A DNA stretch of 64,000 bases from the NCBI RefSeq assembly GCF_900573885.1, contig NZ_UPSE01000493.1, positions 1-64,000 of the forward strand, in the 5' to 3' direction. The notes beneath the pieces are model-generated. The model did no database searches. It had not been told where the DNA came from and was given only the letters and a program-made list of their open reading frames with translations. Below, in pieces: positions 16,935 to 26,097 of the stretch. The stretch comes from Pseudomonas viridiflava. Lineage in GTDB: Bacteria; Pseudomonadota; Gammaproteobacteria; Pseudomonadales; Pseudomonadaceae. The position numbers and the translations under genes are program-made. Each line of letters opens with the position of its first letter. The stretch's first letter is position 1.

Positions 16935-16952
16935 ATACGTCATCCAACGTAT
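16935..16952. promoter_or_regulatory. Putative response-regulator operator before fmdA
   Basis: ATACGTCATCCAACGTAT is an inverted repeat ATACGT-N6-ACGTAT. Its core TACGTCA-N4-ACGTA matches the operator candidate at 11142-11157 in sequence and spacing. It lies about 90 bases before the fmdA start, a usual place for an activator site. Assignment to the LuxR-type regulator is inference. Confidence 0.6.
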
Positions 16953-17038
16953 TTATCCATTTCCCCAGCCGAACAAGACTAGCTCCGTACCCCGGCGCTT
17001 CACTGCGCACCACCCTCACAAGGTCCAGGAGCTTTGTC

Positions 17039-18268
17039 ATGACCGATACGCTGATCAAGGTTGACCTCAACCAGGCCGCCACCGAAAACGAGCAGATTCA
17101 CAACCGCTGGCATCCGGACATTCCGATGGCCTGCTGGGTAAAGCCGGGCGACGATTTCATTCTGGAAACCTATGACTGGACCGCCGGCGCGATCAAGAAC
17201 AACGACGACGCCAGCGACGTGCGCGATGTGGACCTGACCACCGTGCACTACCTCTCCGGCCCGGTGGGCGTGCACGGTGCCGAACCGGGCGATTTGCTGG
17301 TGGTTGATCTGCTCGACATCGGCGCCAAGCCGGACTCGCTCTGGGGCTTCAATGGCTTTTTCTCCAAGCAGAATGGCGGTGGTTTTCTCACTGATTATTT
17401 TCCCGAAGCGCAGAAGTCCATCTGGGATTTCAAAGGCATGTTCACCAGCTCGCGGCACATTCCGGGCGTTAACTTTGCCGGCCTGATTCACCCCGGCCTG
17501 ATTGGCTGCCTGCCGGATCACAAAATGCTCGCCGACTGGAACAAGCGCGAGCAGGAACTGATCGACACCAACCCAAACCGCGTGCCGCCGCTGGCCAACG
17601 CGCCGATGGCGCCGACCGCACACATGGGCAAGATGAAGGGCGAAGTCCGCGACCTGGCCGCCATGACCGGCGCCCGCACCGTGCCGCCACGCGAGCACGG
17701 CGGTAACTGCGATATCAAGGACCTGTCGCGCGGCTCGAAGATTTTCTTCCCGGTGTATGTAGACGGCGCCGGGTTGTCGGTGGGCGATTTGCACTTCAGC
17801 CAGGGCGACGGCGAAATCACCTTTTGCGGCGCCATCGAAATGGCCGGTTGGGTGCACATGAAGGTCGAGCTGATCAAAGGCGGCATGGCCAAGTACGGCA
17901 TCAAGAATCCGATCTTCAAACCCAGCCCCATTGTGCCGACGTACAACAATTACCTGATTTTCGAAGGCATCTCGGTAGACGACGCCGGCAAGCAGCATTA
18001 CCTCGACGTCAACCTGGCCTACAAACAGGCCTGCCTAAACGCCATCAACTACCTGACCAAGTTCGGCTACTCGCCGGCACAGGGCTACTCGCTGCTCGGC
18101 TCCGCGCCGGTGCAGGGGCATATCAGCGGCGTGGTGGATATCCCCAACGCCTGCGCCACCTTGTGGCTGCCGACTGAAATTTTCGAATTCGACATCAACC
18201 CGAATGCCTCCGGCCCGACCAAGTACCTCGATGGCAGCATCGACCTACCCAAAGCGCCGGACAAATGA
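17039..18268 (+). CDS. fmdA: Formamidase / acetamidase FmdA
   Basis: The 409-residue enzyme belongs to the acetamidase/formamidase family, which releases ammonia and the carboxylate from formamide or small aliphatic amides. Length and N-terminus (MTDTLIKVDLNQAATENEQIHNRWHPDIPM) match FmdA of Methylophilus. Family hallmarks include GPVGVHGAEPGDLLVVDLLDI, the PREHGGNCD loop and EITFCGAIEMAG. AGGAG precedes the ATG by seven bases. It sits downstream of the amide-type ABC transporter and upstream of fmdB, giving an uptake-plus-hydrolysis unit that supplies nitrogen. Confidence 0.95.
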   Translation: MTDTLIKVDLNQAATENEQIHNRWHPDIPMACWVKPGDDFILETYDWTAGAIKNNDDASDVRDVDLTTVHYLSGPVGVHGAEPGDLLVVDLLDIGAKPDSLWGFNGFFSKQNGGGFLTDYFPEAQKSIWDFKGMFTSSRHIPGVNFAGLIHPGLIGCLPDHKMLADWNKREQELIDTNPNRVPPLANAPMAPTAHMGKMKGEVRDLAAMTGARTVPPREHGGNCDIKDLSRGSKIFFPVYVDGAGLSVGDLHFSQGDGEITFCGAIEMAGWVHMKVELIKGGMAKYGIKNPIFKPSPIVPTYNNYLIFEGISVDDAGKQHYLDVNLAYKQACLNAINYLTKFGYSPAQGYSLLGSAPVQGHISGVVDIPNACATLWLPTEIFEFDINPNASGPTKYLDGSIDLPKAPDK

Positions 18269-18358
18269 GTTTCGTCGCCTGGGCGGTGCCGGGGCCGGGC
18301 GGCGTTGGCATGGTCCAGGTGATGAAACCCTGATGTAGAGAACGTTGTTTTCAGGTCT

Positions 18359-18428
18359 GGCCAATCGCGGCTAAAGCCGCTCCTACAGAGGGTGCGGTTT
18401 GTAGGAGCGGCTTTAGCCGCGATTGGCC
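18359..18428. repeat. REP inverted pair between fmdA and fmdB
   Basis: Two perfect 29-bp arms (18359-18387 and 18400-18428) built from the common Pseudomonas TGTAGGAGCGGCTTTAGCCGCGA palindrome enclose 12 bases. The right arm ends 16 bases before the fmdB start, so the hairpin could lower read-through from fmdA into fmdB. Confidence 0.92.
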
Positions 18429-18444
18429 CTCAAGGGATAACCCA

Positions 18445-18792
18445 ATGCCCATCTACGAATACGACTGCGCCGATTGCGGCGACTTTACGATGTTGCGTCC
18501 CATGGCGGACCGCGACGAACCCTGCCTGTGCCCCGCCTGTGGCAGCACCAGCAAACGGGTGATTCTCTCGGCGCCGTGCCTGTCCACCATGGCTGGCAGC
18601 CAGCGCCGCGCCCACGCTGCCAACGAGCGCAGCGCCCATGCGCCGCAGACGCTTGATGAGTACAAACAAGCGCGCAAACACCCGGCGGGTTGCGGCTGCT
18701 GCAGTGCCAACAAACCCTTGGCGCCGACCAAGGCCAACCCCCACGCTATGAAGGGCAAGCCGGCCGGGCGGCCGTGGATGATCAGCCATTGA
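18445..18792 (+). CDS. fmdB: FmdB-family zinc-ribbon protein
   Basis: The 115-residue protein begins with the FmdB zinc ribbon (MPIYEYDCADCG, Cys8 and Cys11; CLCPACG, Cys29 and Cys32). A basic, flexible C-terminal part follows with another cysteine group (GCGCCSANK). In Methylophilus, FmdB is a putative regulator of formamidase expression; its biochemistry is not settled. Placement just after fmdA supports the same functional link. Confidence 0.88.
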   Translation: MPIYEYDCADCGDFTMLRPMADRDEPCLCPACGSTSKRVILSAPCLSTMAGSQRRAHAANERSAHAPQTLDEYKQARKHPAGCGCCSANKPLAPTKANPHAMKGKPAGRPWMISH

Positions 18793-18987
18793 CGGACCAT
18801 TTATCAGGTAGTGGCGGTTTGCCGCCCCTACACGGCTGGCGGCGGCGTAAATTCGCCACCCTCAGCCAGCAATACACCGTCGAAAGGCTCTAGAAAGGGC
18901 GCGTGGGTTAAGCTGGCGGCGGGTATGTGTCTTGCTAAGGTTAGGTAACGACTCATACCACCAATAAAAACAGCTGTTGGAACCCCT

Positions 18988-19851
18988 ATGCCCAGAGCCT
19001 CCCACCATGCGCTGCGCGGCACCTTCCGTGCGTTGCTGTCATCCGAATTCTGCTACCACACCGCGTCGGTGTTCGACCCCATGTCCGCGCGCATTGCCGG
19101 CGACCTTGGTTTCGAAGTCGGCATTCTCGGCGGCTCGGTTGCCTCCCTGCAGGTACTGGCTGCGCCCGATTTCGCGCTGATAACCCTGAGCGAGTTCGTC
19201 GAGCAGGCCACCCGCATCGGTCGCGTCGCCAACCTGCCGGTCATCGCCGATGCCGACCACGGCTACGGCAACGCGCTGAACGTAATGCGCACCGTGAAGG
19301 AACTCGAGCGCGCCGGCGTCGCCGCGCTGACGCTGGAGGACACGCTGCTGCCGGCGCAGTTCGGGCGCAAGTCCACCGACCTGATTCCCGTGGAAGAGGG
19401 CGTCGGCAAAATTCGCGCAGCGCTGGAAGCCCGCGTCGATGCCGCGCTGGCAATCATCGCCCGTACCAATGCCGGCGTGCTGTCGGTGGATGAAGTCATC
19501 AGCCGCACCCTGGCTTATCAGGCCGCCGGCGCCGACGGCATCTGCATGGTCGGCATTACCGACTTCGAACACCTGGAACGCATCGCCGCGCACCTCACCG
19601 TGCCGATCATGCTGGTGACCTATGGCAACCCGTCGCTGCGTGACGACGCCCGTCTTGCCAGCCTGGGCGTGCGCATTGTGGTAGATGGTCATGCCGCCTA
19701 CTTCGCCGCCATCAAAGCCACCTACGACTGCCTGCGCGAACAGCGGCAAGTGGTGGCCAGCGACCTCAGCGCTTCCGAGCTGTCGCACAAATACACCCAC
19801 CCCGAAGACTATTTGCTCTGGGCTAAAGAATTCATGGAAGTGAAGGAATAG
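18988..19851 (+). CDS. Oxaloacetate decarboxylase (isocitrate lyase/PEP mutase superfamily)
   Basis: The 287-residue protein is closely related to PA4872 of P. aeruginosa, which decarboxylates oxaloacetate to pyruvate. The N-terminus ([24 protein letters not shown]), the metal-binding [12 protein letters not shown], and [12 protein letters not shown] are typical. The chosen ATG at 18988 gives a family-length protein. In P. aeruginosa this gene lies near the urease/urea cluster, so its presence between two nitrogen modules fits a conserved neighbourhood. Confidence 0.92.
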   Translation: MPRASHHALRGTFRALLSSEFCYHTASVFDPMSARIAGDLGFEVGILGGSVASLQVLAAPDFALITLSEFVEQATRIGRVANLPVIADADHGYGNALNVMRTVKELERAGVAALTLEDTLLPAQFGRKSTDLIPVEEGVGKIRAALEARVDAALAIIARTNAGVLSVDEVISRTLAYQAAGADGICMVGITDFEHLERIAAHLTVPIMLVTYGNPSLRDDARLASLGVRIVVDGHAAYFAAIKATYDCLREQRQVVASDLSASELSHKYTHPEDYLLWAKEFMEVKE

Positions 19852-19947
19852 TCCGACCGTTCGTACCGTCACCCGCCGCCCGCGCTTGTAAAAAAGCAGT
19901 CGCGCGCCCATATCTTTCTCTAACGCATAACGAGCGGGAGACAGATC

Positions 19948-20214
19948 ATGGCCGGCGGTTGGGCAAGTGACGGAGCCGTACAAGAGCAGATCGACAGCAG
20001 CATCGAAGACGCCATCGCGCGTGCACGCAGCCAGCTGCCCACAGGCGAAAGCCTGAAACACTGCGAAGAATGCGACGCCGCCATTCCCGAGGCGCGGCGC
20101 AAAGCCATTCCCGGCGTGCGCCTGTGTGTCGCCTGCCAGGCTGAACACGACAAGGCAAACTCGGCCAGCGCCGGGTATAACCGTCGCGGCAGTAAAGACA
20201 GCCAACTCCGATGA
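19948..20214 (+). CDS. DksA/TraR-type C4 zinc-finger protein
   Basis: The 88-residue protein has a C4 finger (CEECDAAIPEARRKAIPGVRLC, then VACQ) as in the short DksA/TraR and YbiI-like proteins. It lacks the long coiled coil of true DksA, so it resembles the short stress-linked members that may bind the RNA polymerase secondary channel. GGGAG precedes the start. Its stop codon shares its last base with the TIR of the next element. Confidence 0.88.
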   Translation: MAGGWASDGAVQEQIDSSIEDAIARARSQLPTGESLKHCEECDAAIPEARRKAIPGVRLCVACQAEHDKANSASAGYNRRGSKDSQLR

Positions 20215-20390
20215 AAAACTACTGATCAGGCAATTGCCATTGCCGAATGCCGCTTTCCCGCTGACTGTAAAAACGTAGCGAGCGAAGGGAAAGCAAGGCG
20301 AAAGGTGGTGAAAAAAGCGGAGTTGGCTGTAGCCAATGAGCATTTTTGAATCCACCTTTCAACGCCGCTTAACCGAGCGCAGTAGTTTTT
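20214..20390. mobile_element. Putative MITE-like 177-bp element with 11-bp terminal inverted repeats
   Basis: The stretch is bounded by AAAAACTACTG (20214-20224) and its exact reverse complement CAGTAGTTTTT (20380-20390). It has no gene. An internal pair GCTTTCCC / GGGAAAGC could fold. It fills the whole gap between the zinc-finger gene and cbpA. No target-site duplication is obvious, and genome copies could not be checked, so transposition origin is inferred. Confidence 0.5.
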
Positions 20391-20403
20391 ACCCGGAGTG
20401 ACG

Positions 20404-21327
20404 ATGGACTTTAAGGACTACTACAAAATCCTGGGCATCGAGCCCACCGCGGATGAGAAAGCGATCAAAGCCGCCTACCGCAAGCTCGCGCGCAAGTACC
20501 ACCCGGATGTGAGCAAAGAAAAGGACGCCGAAGTCCACTTCAAGGAAGTGGCCGAGGCCTATGACGTGCTCAAGGATGCCGACAAGCGCGCCGAGTTCGA
20601 TGAGCTGCGCAAGTACGGCCAGCACGGCCGGCCGTTTGAGCATCCGCGTGGTCGCCAGCCGGGCGGTGGTGCGTTTACCGATGCCTACGGCGGCGATTAT
20701 TCCGATTTTTTCGAGTCGATATTTCGCCGTGGCGGCGGCGCTGAAGAGGCACGCAACCGCGCTCGCAAAGGTCAGGATGTGGAAATGGAACTCCCGGTGT
20801 TTCTTGAAGAAACCCTGACTGGCGAGGCGAAGAAAATCTCCTTCCAGTTGCCCGCTGCCATGGGCCAGCCGGCGCAAAGCAAAAGCCTCAACGTGAAGAT
20901 TCCCTTTGGCGTCGCCGACGGTGAGCGCATCCGCTTGAAAGGGCAGGGCGGGCCCGGCAGTGCGGGCGGGCAGCCGGGTGATCTATACCTGAACGTGCGC
21001 TTCGCGCCCCATCCCTTGTTTGATGTGCAGGGCAGCGACCTGGTGCTCACCGTACCGTTGGCACCCTGGGAAGCCGCGCTGGGCACCAAGGTCGAGGCGC
21101 CGACGCTCAATGGCCGTATCACCCTGACCATTCCGGCCAACAGCCAGAGCGGCCAGCGCCTGCGCATCAAAGGTCGCGGCCTGGGCACCAAGGCCGGCGA
21201 GCGCGGCGATCTGTATGCGCAGCTCAAGGTCGTGATGCCGAAAACCACCAGCGACGATGCGCGCAAACTCTGGGAAAAACTGGCGCAGAAGGTCGACTTC
21301 GATCCCCGCAGCGAATGGAGCAAATAA
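20404..21327 (+). CDS. cbpA: DnaJ-like co-chaperone / curved DNA-binding protein CbpA
   Basis: The 307-residue protein has an N-terminal J-domain ([18 protein letters not shown], with the HPD motif in [11 protein letters not shown]), a Gly/Phe-rich linker ([17 protein letters not shown]) and the two DnaJ C-terminal beta-domains, without a zinc-finger region. This is the CbpA layout: a DnaK co-chaperone that also binds curved DNA. The ATG at 20404 follows CGGAG; two codons upstream an in-frame GTG is less likely. It forms a pair with cbpM just downstream. Confidence 0.95.
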   Translation: MDFKDYYKILGIEPTADEKAIKAAYRKLARKYHPDVSKEKDAEVHFKEVAEAYDVLKDADKRAEFDELRKYGQHGRPFEHPRGRQPGGGAFTDAYGGDYSDFFESIFRRGGGAEEARNRARKGQDVEMELPVFLEETLTGEAKKISFQLPAAMGQPAQSKSLNVKIPFGVADGERIRLKGQGGPGSAGGQPGDLYLNVRFAPHPLFDVQGSDLVLTVPLAPWEAALGTKVEAPTLNGRITLTIPANSQSGQRLRIKGRGLGTKAGERGDLYAQLKVVMPKTTSDDARKLWEKLAQKVDFDPRSEWSK

Positions 21328-21329
21328 CC

Positions 21330-21623
21330 ATGAGCAATCCATTGGGCATGCAAGAACTCTGTCAGACCGTGGCGATTCCCACCTCACTGCTGATGGAGAT
21401 CGTCGAGCACGGCATCATCTATCCGGCCGGGCGCGGGCCGGACACGTGGCAATTCGACCAGCATGCGCTGATCACCTGCCGCCGCGCCGCGCGGCTACAG
21501 CGCGAACTGGAACTGGAATGGTCGGGCATCGCCCTGGCCTTGCAACTGCTCGACGACCTTGAGCAAGTGCGCCGCGAGAATAGCCAGCTGAAAAGCCAGC
21601 TCGGCCGATTTCTCAGCGAGTAA
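21330..21623 (+). CDS. cbpM: Chaperone-modulator protein CbpM
   Basis: The 97-residue MerR-like helical protein (MSNPLGMQELCQTVAIPTSLL) inhibits CbpA in E. coli by binding its J-domain. It starts two bases after the cbpA stop. An in-frame ATG at 21315, inside cbpA, is less fitting. The C-terminal helix (LQLLDDLEQVRRENSQLKSQ) is coiled-coil-like, as in the family. Confidence 0.92.
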   Translation: MSNPLGMQELCQTVAIPTSLLMEIVEHGIIYPAGRGPDTWQFDQHALITCRRAARLQRELELEWSGIALALQLLDDLEQVRRENSQLKSQLGRFLSE

Positions 21624-21632
21624 ACGGCGCGG

Positions 21633-22358
21633 TTAGAACAGCGACCGCTCCGCCTTGAACATGAAGTAATCCTCGCAATAGCCGTTGTGCCCCGAATACG
21701 CCACGCACTGCGGCCCGCTCAAGGTTGAACCGCTGTACGACAGGTTCAAATCAATGCCCGCCCACGGGCGCGACAGGTTCAGTGACCAGTCGTTGAACAC
21801 CCGCACGAGCCCGCCATCGCCGTAAGTCACCGCGTCGTCCAACGTGTGGTTGGCGTATTTCATCGATAGGTTCATCGCCAAGGGCGGGTTTAACGCCAGG
21901 TCCATCAGCAGCGTGCTGTCGGTGCGCCCGGGCGCCTGGCTGAAGGCTGCGCCGAAGCGGCTGTCGAGCAAGGTCAGGCCGGCGTAGTACTCGTTGCTGT
22001 CATTGGCGCTGAACCCCGGATGGCTGTAACGGATCAGGCCCATTTCGTAGCCGAAGCGGTTGTTGAACGGCCGCTTGAAGCCGCTGTAGGAATCGAGCTC
22101 CAGCTGGCTGTCCGGGGCGATGCCCATGCTGGGCGACCATTGGCCCAGGTACCAGCCGCTTTCGTGAGTCAGGTCGAGGCCGCCCTGAAAGGTGCCGTTT
22201 TGCGCCGGCTGCACCAGGCCCTGCGCCATGCTGCGAGTGGGGGTGGTGCCGAGTTGCAGATCGTAGGCGCCCAGTTCGCGTTCCAGCACCTGGCCGTGGG
22301 CAGCGGCGCAGGCAACCAGTGTGGCGGCCAGCACTGTGGCCTTTAAAGACGTGATCAT
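21633..22358 (-). CDS. TorF-family putative outer-membrane porin
   Basis: The 241-residue protein has a signal peptide (1-22) and then alternating strand-like segments. The stretch QNGTFQGGLDLTHESGWYLGQWSPSMG is characteristic of the TIGR02001/TorF group. It ends in phenylalanine (ERSLF), typical of outer-membrane beta-barrels. Function is unproven in most members. It converges with cbpM (9-bp gap). Confidence 0.8.
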   Translation of the reverse strand: MITSLKATVLAATLVACAAAHGQVLERELGAYDLQLGTTPTRSMAQGLVQPAQNGTFQGGLDLTHESGWYLGQWSPSMGIAPDSQLELDSYSGFKRPFNNRFGYEMGLIRYSHPGFSANDSNEYYAGLTLLDSRFGAAFSQAPGRTDSTLLMDLALNPPLAMNLSMKYANHTLDDAVTYGDGGLVRVFNDWSLNLSRPWAGIDLNLSYSGSTLSGPQCVAYSGHNGYCEDYFMFKAERSLF

Positions 22359-22728
22359 TGTTCACTCCAGATGTTGATCAAGGAGTGGCTTGCACGCTGG
22401 CAGGGGCGCTCAGCCTGTAACGGCAGCGGTTGGCACGCTGGCGTTACCCGTGTGTTGTTGCCTGCGGTGGGCTCTCTGTGGAGCTTTTATGACGCGGAGC
22501 CGCAGGCTAGAGCGGTCCGAGGTTACCGCCATCGGCAGAGAGTGGGCGGCCATTCGTCGATAGGGCGGGAAAAATCGACGGGCTGTCAGAAAGGCCACTA
22601 TCTCAGCGCAAAGGCGCTGGCTAGACGCTACCAAGACGCTAGTAGGGGTTGTGTCCGCCCAAGCGGCCCGGCAGGATACTTGCCAAGCTAACGATCTCGC
22701 CTTCTGCCACTTTTCGTCTGGAGCGGTA
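22359..22728. other. 370-bp intergenic region with no recognised gene
   Basis: It lies between the divergent porin and AEC transporter genes and should hold both promoters. No convincing open frame, REP element or known riboswitch was seen. A short, clean -35/-10 pair could not be chosen with confidence. Confidence 0.5.
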
Positions 22729-23634
22729 ATGTTTTCCCAGATTCTCTCAACCCTCATGCCGGTGTTTTTGATCACCGGTTGCGGCGCGCTCTACGGTCAT
22801 TTGCGCAAGCCCGACATGCGTGGCCTCAACACCCTGAACATGGAATTGCTGGTGCCGCTGCTGGTATTCGCCGTGCTGGCCGACAGCAAGGCGGCCCTGC
22901 AGGACTACGCCAGTCTGGCACTCGCCGGGGCCGGAGTGGTGTAGGGTTCCGGGCTGGTGCTGTGGCCGTTCGCGCGCTGGCTCAAGCTCGACCTGCGCAC
23001 CTTTCTGCCACCGATGATGTTCAGCAACACCGGAAACATGGGCTTGCCGCTGATGGCCCTGGCATTTGGCGAGAAAGCGCTGCCGGCGGCGGTGGTGTTG
23101 TTTATCGTGGAAATGCTGCTGCACTTCACCGTCGGCCTGCGCATGCTCGACCCGGCCACGCCGGTGTGGCGCCTGTATCGAATTCCCGTGGTGCTGGCGA
23201 CTATCGCTGGTTTGGCCATCAACCTTAGCGGCCTGCACCTGCCGCACTGGCTACTGGAATCGGCCACCATGCTGGGCACCACGAGCGTGCCGCTGATGCT
23301 CTTCGCCCTGGGCGTACGCATGCTGGACGTCGACTTCAGCGCCTGGAAAATCGGCCTGCTCGGCGCAGTTGCATGCCCCGCGAGCGGCTTGATCCTCGCC
23401 TGGCCGCTGATCCAGCTCCTCGATCTGCAAGGCCTGCAACTGGCCTGCCTGTGGGTCTTCGCCGCGCTGCCGCCAGCGGTGCTCAACTACATGCTCGCCG
23501 AGCAATACCACCGCGACCCGCACAAGGTCGCGGCGATGGTTTTGATCGGCAACCTGGGCACTGGAGCGGTAATGCCGGTGGTGTTAGGTTTATTGTTTTC
23601 CGCCGGCTATGGCGCGCCGGTGGTTGTGCCGTAA
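22729..23634 (+). pseudogene. AEC-family transporter interrupted by an in-frame TAG
   Basis: The frame from ATG 22729 encodes an auxin-efflux-carrier-type permease of about 300 residues (MFSQILSTLMPVFLITGCGALYG; then WPFARWLKLDLRTFLPPMMF, SNTGNMGLPLMALAFGEKA). The family's TM pattern continues in the same frame on both sides of a single TAG at 22942-22944, after residue 71. No frameshift is involved; one base change (for example TTG to TAG) explains it. Family members move small carboxylates such as malate or malonate. Unless read through or a sequencing error, the gene is inactive. Confidence 0.85.
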
Positions 23635-23638
23635 CCGC

Positions 23639-24757
23639 TCAACGCTTTGGCAACATCACAGTGAAGGTGGTGCCGTCGTCGTGGTTGGAGGCCACTTGAA
23701 CGGTGCCGCCGTGGGCGAGCACCACTTCGTTGACGATGAACAACCCCAGGCCCAGGCTGGTTTCGCCGGCGCGGTCACTGGTGCTGCGTACCAAGGGGAA
23801 GAAGATGGTGGAGATGGCGCTCTCGATGATGGGCTCGCCGTGGTTGTGCACCGTCAAGGTCACGCTGTCGGTTTCACCGGTCAGGCGTACGGTGATGGGC
23901 AGGTTGGTGGCGCCGTGTTGCAGGGCATTGCCGATCAGGTTTTGCAGCAGTTGTTCGATGCGGCCTTGATCCCACTCGCCGGCGGTGTCTCCGCTTATTT
24001 CGAAGCGCAGGTCGCTCATTGGCTGGCCGGCGCTGGCTTCGTCGATAGCGGCCTGACAGAGCAGGCTCATGTCCACCGGCGAGCGCACGATGGGCAGGCT
24101 GTTGCCCAGGCGACTGCGCACGAATTCCAGCAGATCGTTGACCATGCCGCTCATGTGCCGCGTGCTGTTGCGAATGCGCTGCACATGGCTGCGGGCCTTG
24201 TCGTCCAGCCCCGCTTTGCTCGCCAGCAATTCGCTGGACATGCTCACCGCCTGCAACGGTGCGCGCAGGTCGTGGCCGAGAATGGCGAGGAAGATGTCGC
24301 GAGAGTGGTTCACTTGTTCGGCGTAGGCCGCGGTGGATTCGGCCAGCGCTTCGTCGATGGCTTCGTTGAAACGGATCAGGTCGCGCATGTGCACCAGTTC
24401 CATCTGCACCAGGCTGTCGGTCCACAGACGGATGACGCTGGCGCGCAGATGGCGGAACTCGGACGTCATTTGCACCAGGTCAAACCCCACTTGATGGCGC
24501 AGCTCGCCATGGCTGGCAGCGGCCACGTCGAGACTCGGGGTTTTATCCGGGCCTTCGCCCATGGCTTTGGCGGCGCTTTCCATGCGCGTTTGCGCAGTGT
24601 TCATGTCGCGCGCGGCGGCCAGCAGAATGGCCTTGGCGTGGTCACGCAGTTCGACCTTGTTCATGCTGTCGGCGGCGGGACGAATGGTCATGGCAAAGGC
24701 CTCCCATTCGTCGACGATGCGGTCAACGGTGGCGACGATAAACTCGGCAAGACGCAT
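23639..24757 (-). CDS. Soluble sensor histidine kinase with RsbRD-like N-terminal domain
   Basis: The 372-residue protein has no membrane segment. Residues 1-130 form a helical sensor (MRLAEFIVATVDRIVDEWEAFA, RDHAKAILLAAARDM) that resembles the RsbRD N-terminal domain of stressosome proteins. The kinase follows: phospho-acceptor His162 in LGHDLRAPLQAV, an N box (LLQNLIGNALQHG) and a compact ATPase domain with SLGLGLFIV. The G1 motif is degenerate (VHNHGEPI for DxGxG), a trait shared by similar soluble Pseudomonas kinases. No receiver gene is adjacent. It converges closely with the AEC gene. Confidence 0.85.
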   Translation of the reverse strand: MRLAEFIVATVDRIVDEWEAFAMTIRPAADSMNKVELRDHAKAILLAAARDMNTAQTRMESAAKAMGEGPDKTPSLDVAAASHGELRHQVGFDLVQMTSEFRHLRASVIRLWTDSLVQMELVHMRDLIRFNEAIDEALAESTAAYAEQVNHSRDIFLAILGHDLRAPLQAVSMSSELLASKAGLDDKARSHVQRIRNSTRHMSGMVNDLLEFVRSRLGNSLPIVRSPVDMSLLCQAAIDEASAGQPMSDLRFEISGDTAGEWDQGRIEQLLQNLIGNALQHGATNLPITVRLTGETDSVTLTVHNHGEPIIESAISTIFFPLVRSTSDRAGETSLGLGLFIVNEVVLAHGGTVQVASNHDDGTTFTVMLPKR

Positions 24758-24844
24758 GGCTTGAACACCCCGGACAGCTACGACGATCAGGCATATTAGC
24801 TGCTTTCGTTGCGCTTGCTAGCGGCGTTTTGCTGGCGTCGGTTT

Positions 24845-24943
24845 TCAGCGTTTTACGTCGACCGGGCGGTCATTTTTCAGGCGCAGGGCGATCACCACCG
24901 GCAGGCTTGGAAACTTGGGTGAATCGTCTGCGGAATTAGCCAT
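24845..24943 (-). CDS. Possible small protein, 32 residues
   Basis: A short open frame, starting MANSADDSPKFPSLPVVIAL and ending in VDVKR, lies alone in the 381-bp gap upstream of the kinase gene. The composition looks protein-like, but the start has no clear ribosome binding site, so this is only a candidate. Confidence 0.25.
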   Translation of the reverse strand: MANSADDSPKFPSLPVVIALRLKNDRPVDVKR

Positions 24944-25026
24944 GGCGGGGATTTTGACGCCGCTGGCTTTGTACCGACTGGCGGTAGAGCATGGCGCCGG
25001 TAGCCGCTCCTGCAGGATGTGCAATC

Positions 25027-25115
25027 TGTAGGAGCGAGCTTGCTCGCGAAGGGGGTGACGCGGTTTGTCTGGTGATCGCCGTTTTCAGGAATTCGCGAGC
25101 AAGCTCGCTCCTACA
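25027..25115. repeat. REP inverted pair
   Basis: Two perfect 24-bp arms (25027-25050 and 25092-25115) of the TGTAGGAGCGAGCTTGCTCGCGAA type enclose 41 bases. It sits just after the end of the ypfJ gene. Confidence 0.92.
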
Positions 25116-25138
25116 AGAACGATGCTGAAATTCCCAAC

Positions 25139-26023
25139 CTACAACGTCGTCGCCTTGAACGTATCGCACCCACTCACCTTGCCGCCTTCATACCCGGTCT
25201 TGAACCAACGCACTCGCTGCTGCGAGGTGCCGTGGGTGAAGGAGTCTGGCACCACACGCCCGCGTGCCTGTTTCTGCAAGCGGTCGTCGCCAATGGCGTT
25301 GGCCGCGTTCAAGGCTTCTTCAAGGTCGCCGGGTTCCAGCCAGTTCAACCGTTGCTGCGCATGGAAGGCCCAGACGCCGGCCAGGCAGTCGGCTTGGAGT
25401 TCCTGGCGAACCAGCAGGCCGTTGGCGCCTTCCATCTTCGCGCCGCTCTGGCGTGCGCTGTTGACCTTGGCCGACACGCCCAGAAGCGTTTGCACGTGGT
25501 GGCCAACTTCGTGGGCAATCACGTAAGCCTGGGCAAAGTCGCCGGCTGCCGAGAAGCGTTGGGCCATTTCCTTGAAGAAGTCGAGGTCCAGATACACCTG
25601 ACGGTCGCCCGGGCAGTAAAACGGCCCGGTGGCCGAATCGGCAAAGCCGCAGGCGGAGTTCACGCCGCCGCGAAACAGCACCAGGGTGGGATCCTGATAC
25701 TGCTGACCGGCTTGCTGGAAGATGGCGCGCCAGGTGTCTTCGGTGTCGCCAAGTACGGAGCGCACGAACTCGGCTTGTTCATCATTGGCTGGCGGCGCGT
25801 GGCCTTCGGTTTGGGTTGGGGCGGTGGATACGCCCGCCTGGTTGGCCAGTTGCCCGAGGATTTGCATCGGGTCCTGCCCGGTGACCAACCCGAACACCAC
25901 GATAATTGCCACGGCGCCCAGGCTCAGGCCCTTGCCGCCACCGAAGCGCATACCGCCGCCGCCCCCGCCGCTGTCGCGGGCATCCACTACGTTGTCGCTG
26001 CGTCGGCCTTTTTTCCAAAGCAT
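25139..26023 (-). CDS. ypfJ: YpfJ-family neutral zinc metallopeptidase
   Basis: The 294-residue protein has a glycine-rich cytoplasmic N-terminus, one membrane anchor (LGAVAIIVVFGLVTG, about 35-50) and a peptidase domain with the HEVGHH zinc motif (His171-Glu172-His175). FADSATGPFYCPGDRQVYLDL is a family hallmark. Its substrate is not established. It is a common single-copy gene in proteobacteria and shows nothing odd here. Confidence 0.92.
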   Translation of the reverse strand: MLWKKGRRSDNVVDARDSGGGGGGMRFGGGKGLSLGAVAIIVVFGLVTGQDPMQILGQLANQAGVSTAPTQTEGHAPPANDEQAEFVRSVLGDTEDTWRAIFQQAGQQYQDPTLVLFRGGVNSACGFADSATGPFYCPGDRQVYLDLDFFKEMAQRFSAAGDFAQAYVIAHEVGHHVQTLLGVSAKVNSARQSGAKMEGANGLLVRQELQADCLAGVWAFHAQQRLNWLEPGDLEEALNAANAIGDDRLQKQARGRVVPDSFTHGTSQQRVRWFKTGYEGGKVSGCDTFKATTL

Positions 26024-26097
26024 GGTGTATCTCCTGTCCGTGGCGCTTGAGTGTTGCGGTTGGAAGGGTGCTCGCGCCAGGCCGACAGGGTGTTACA

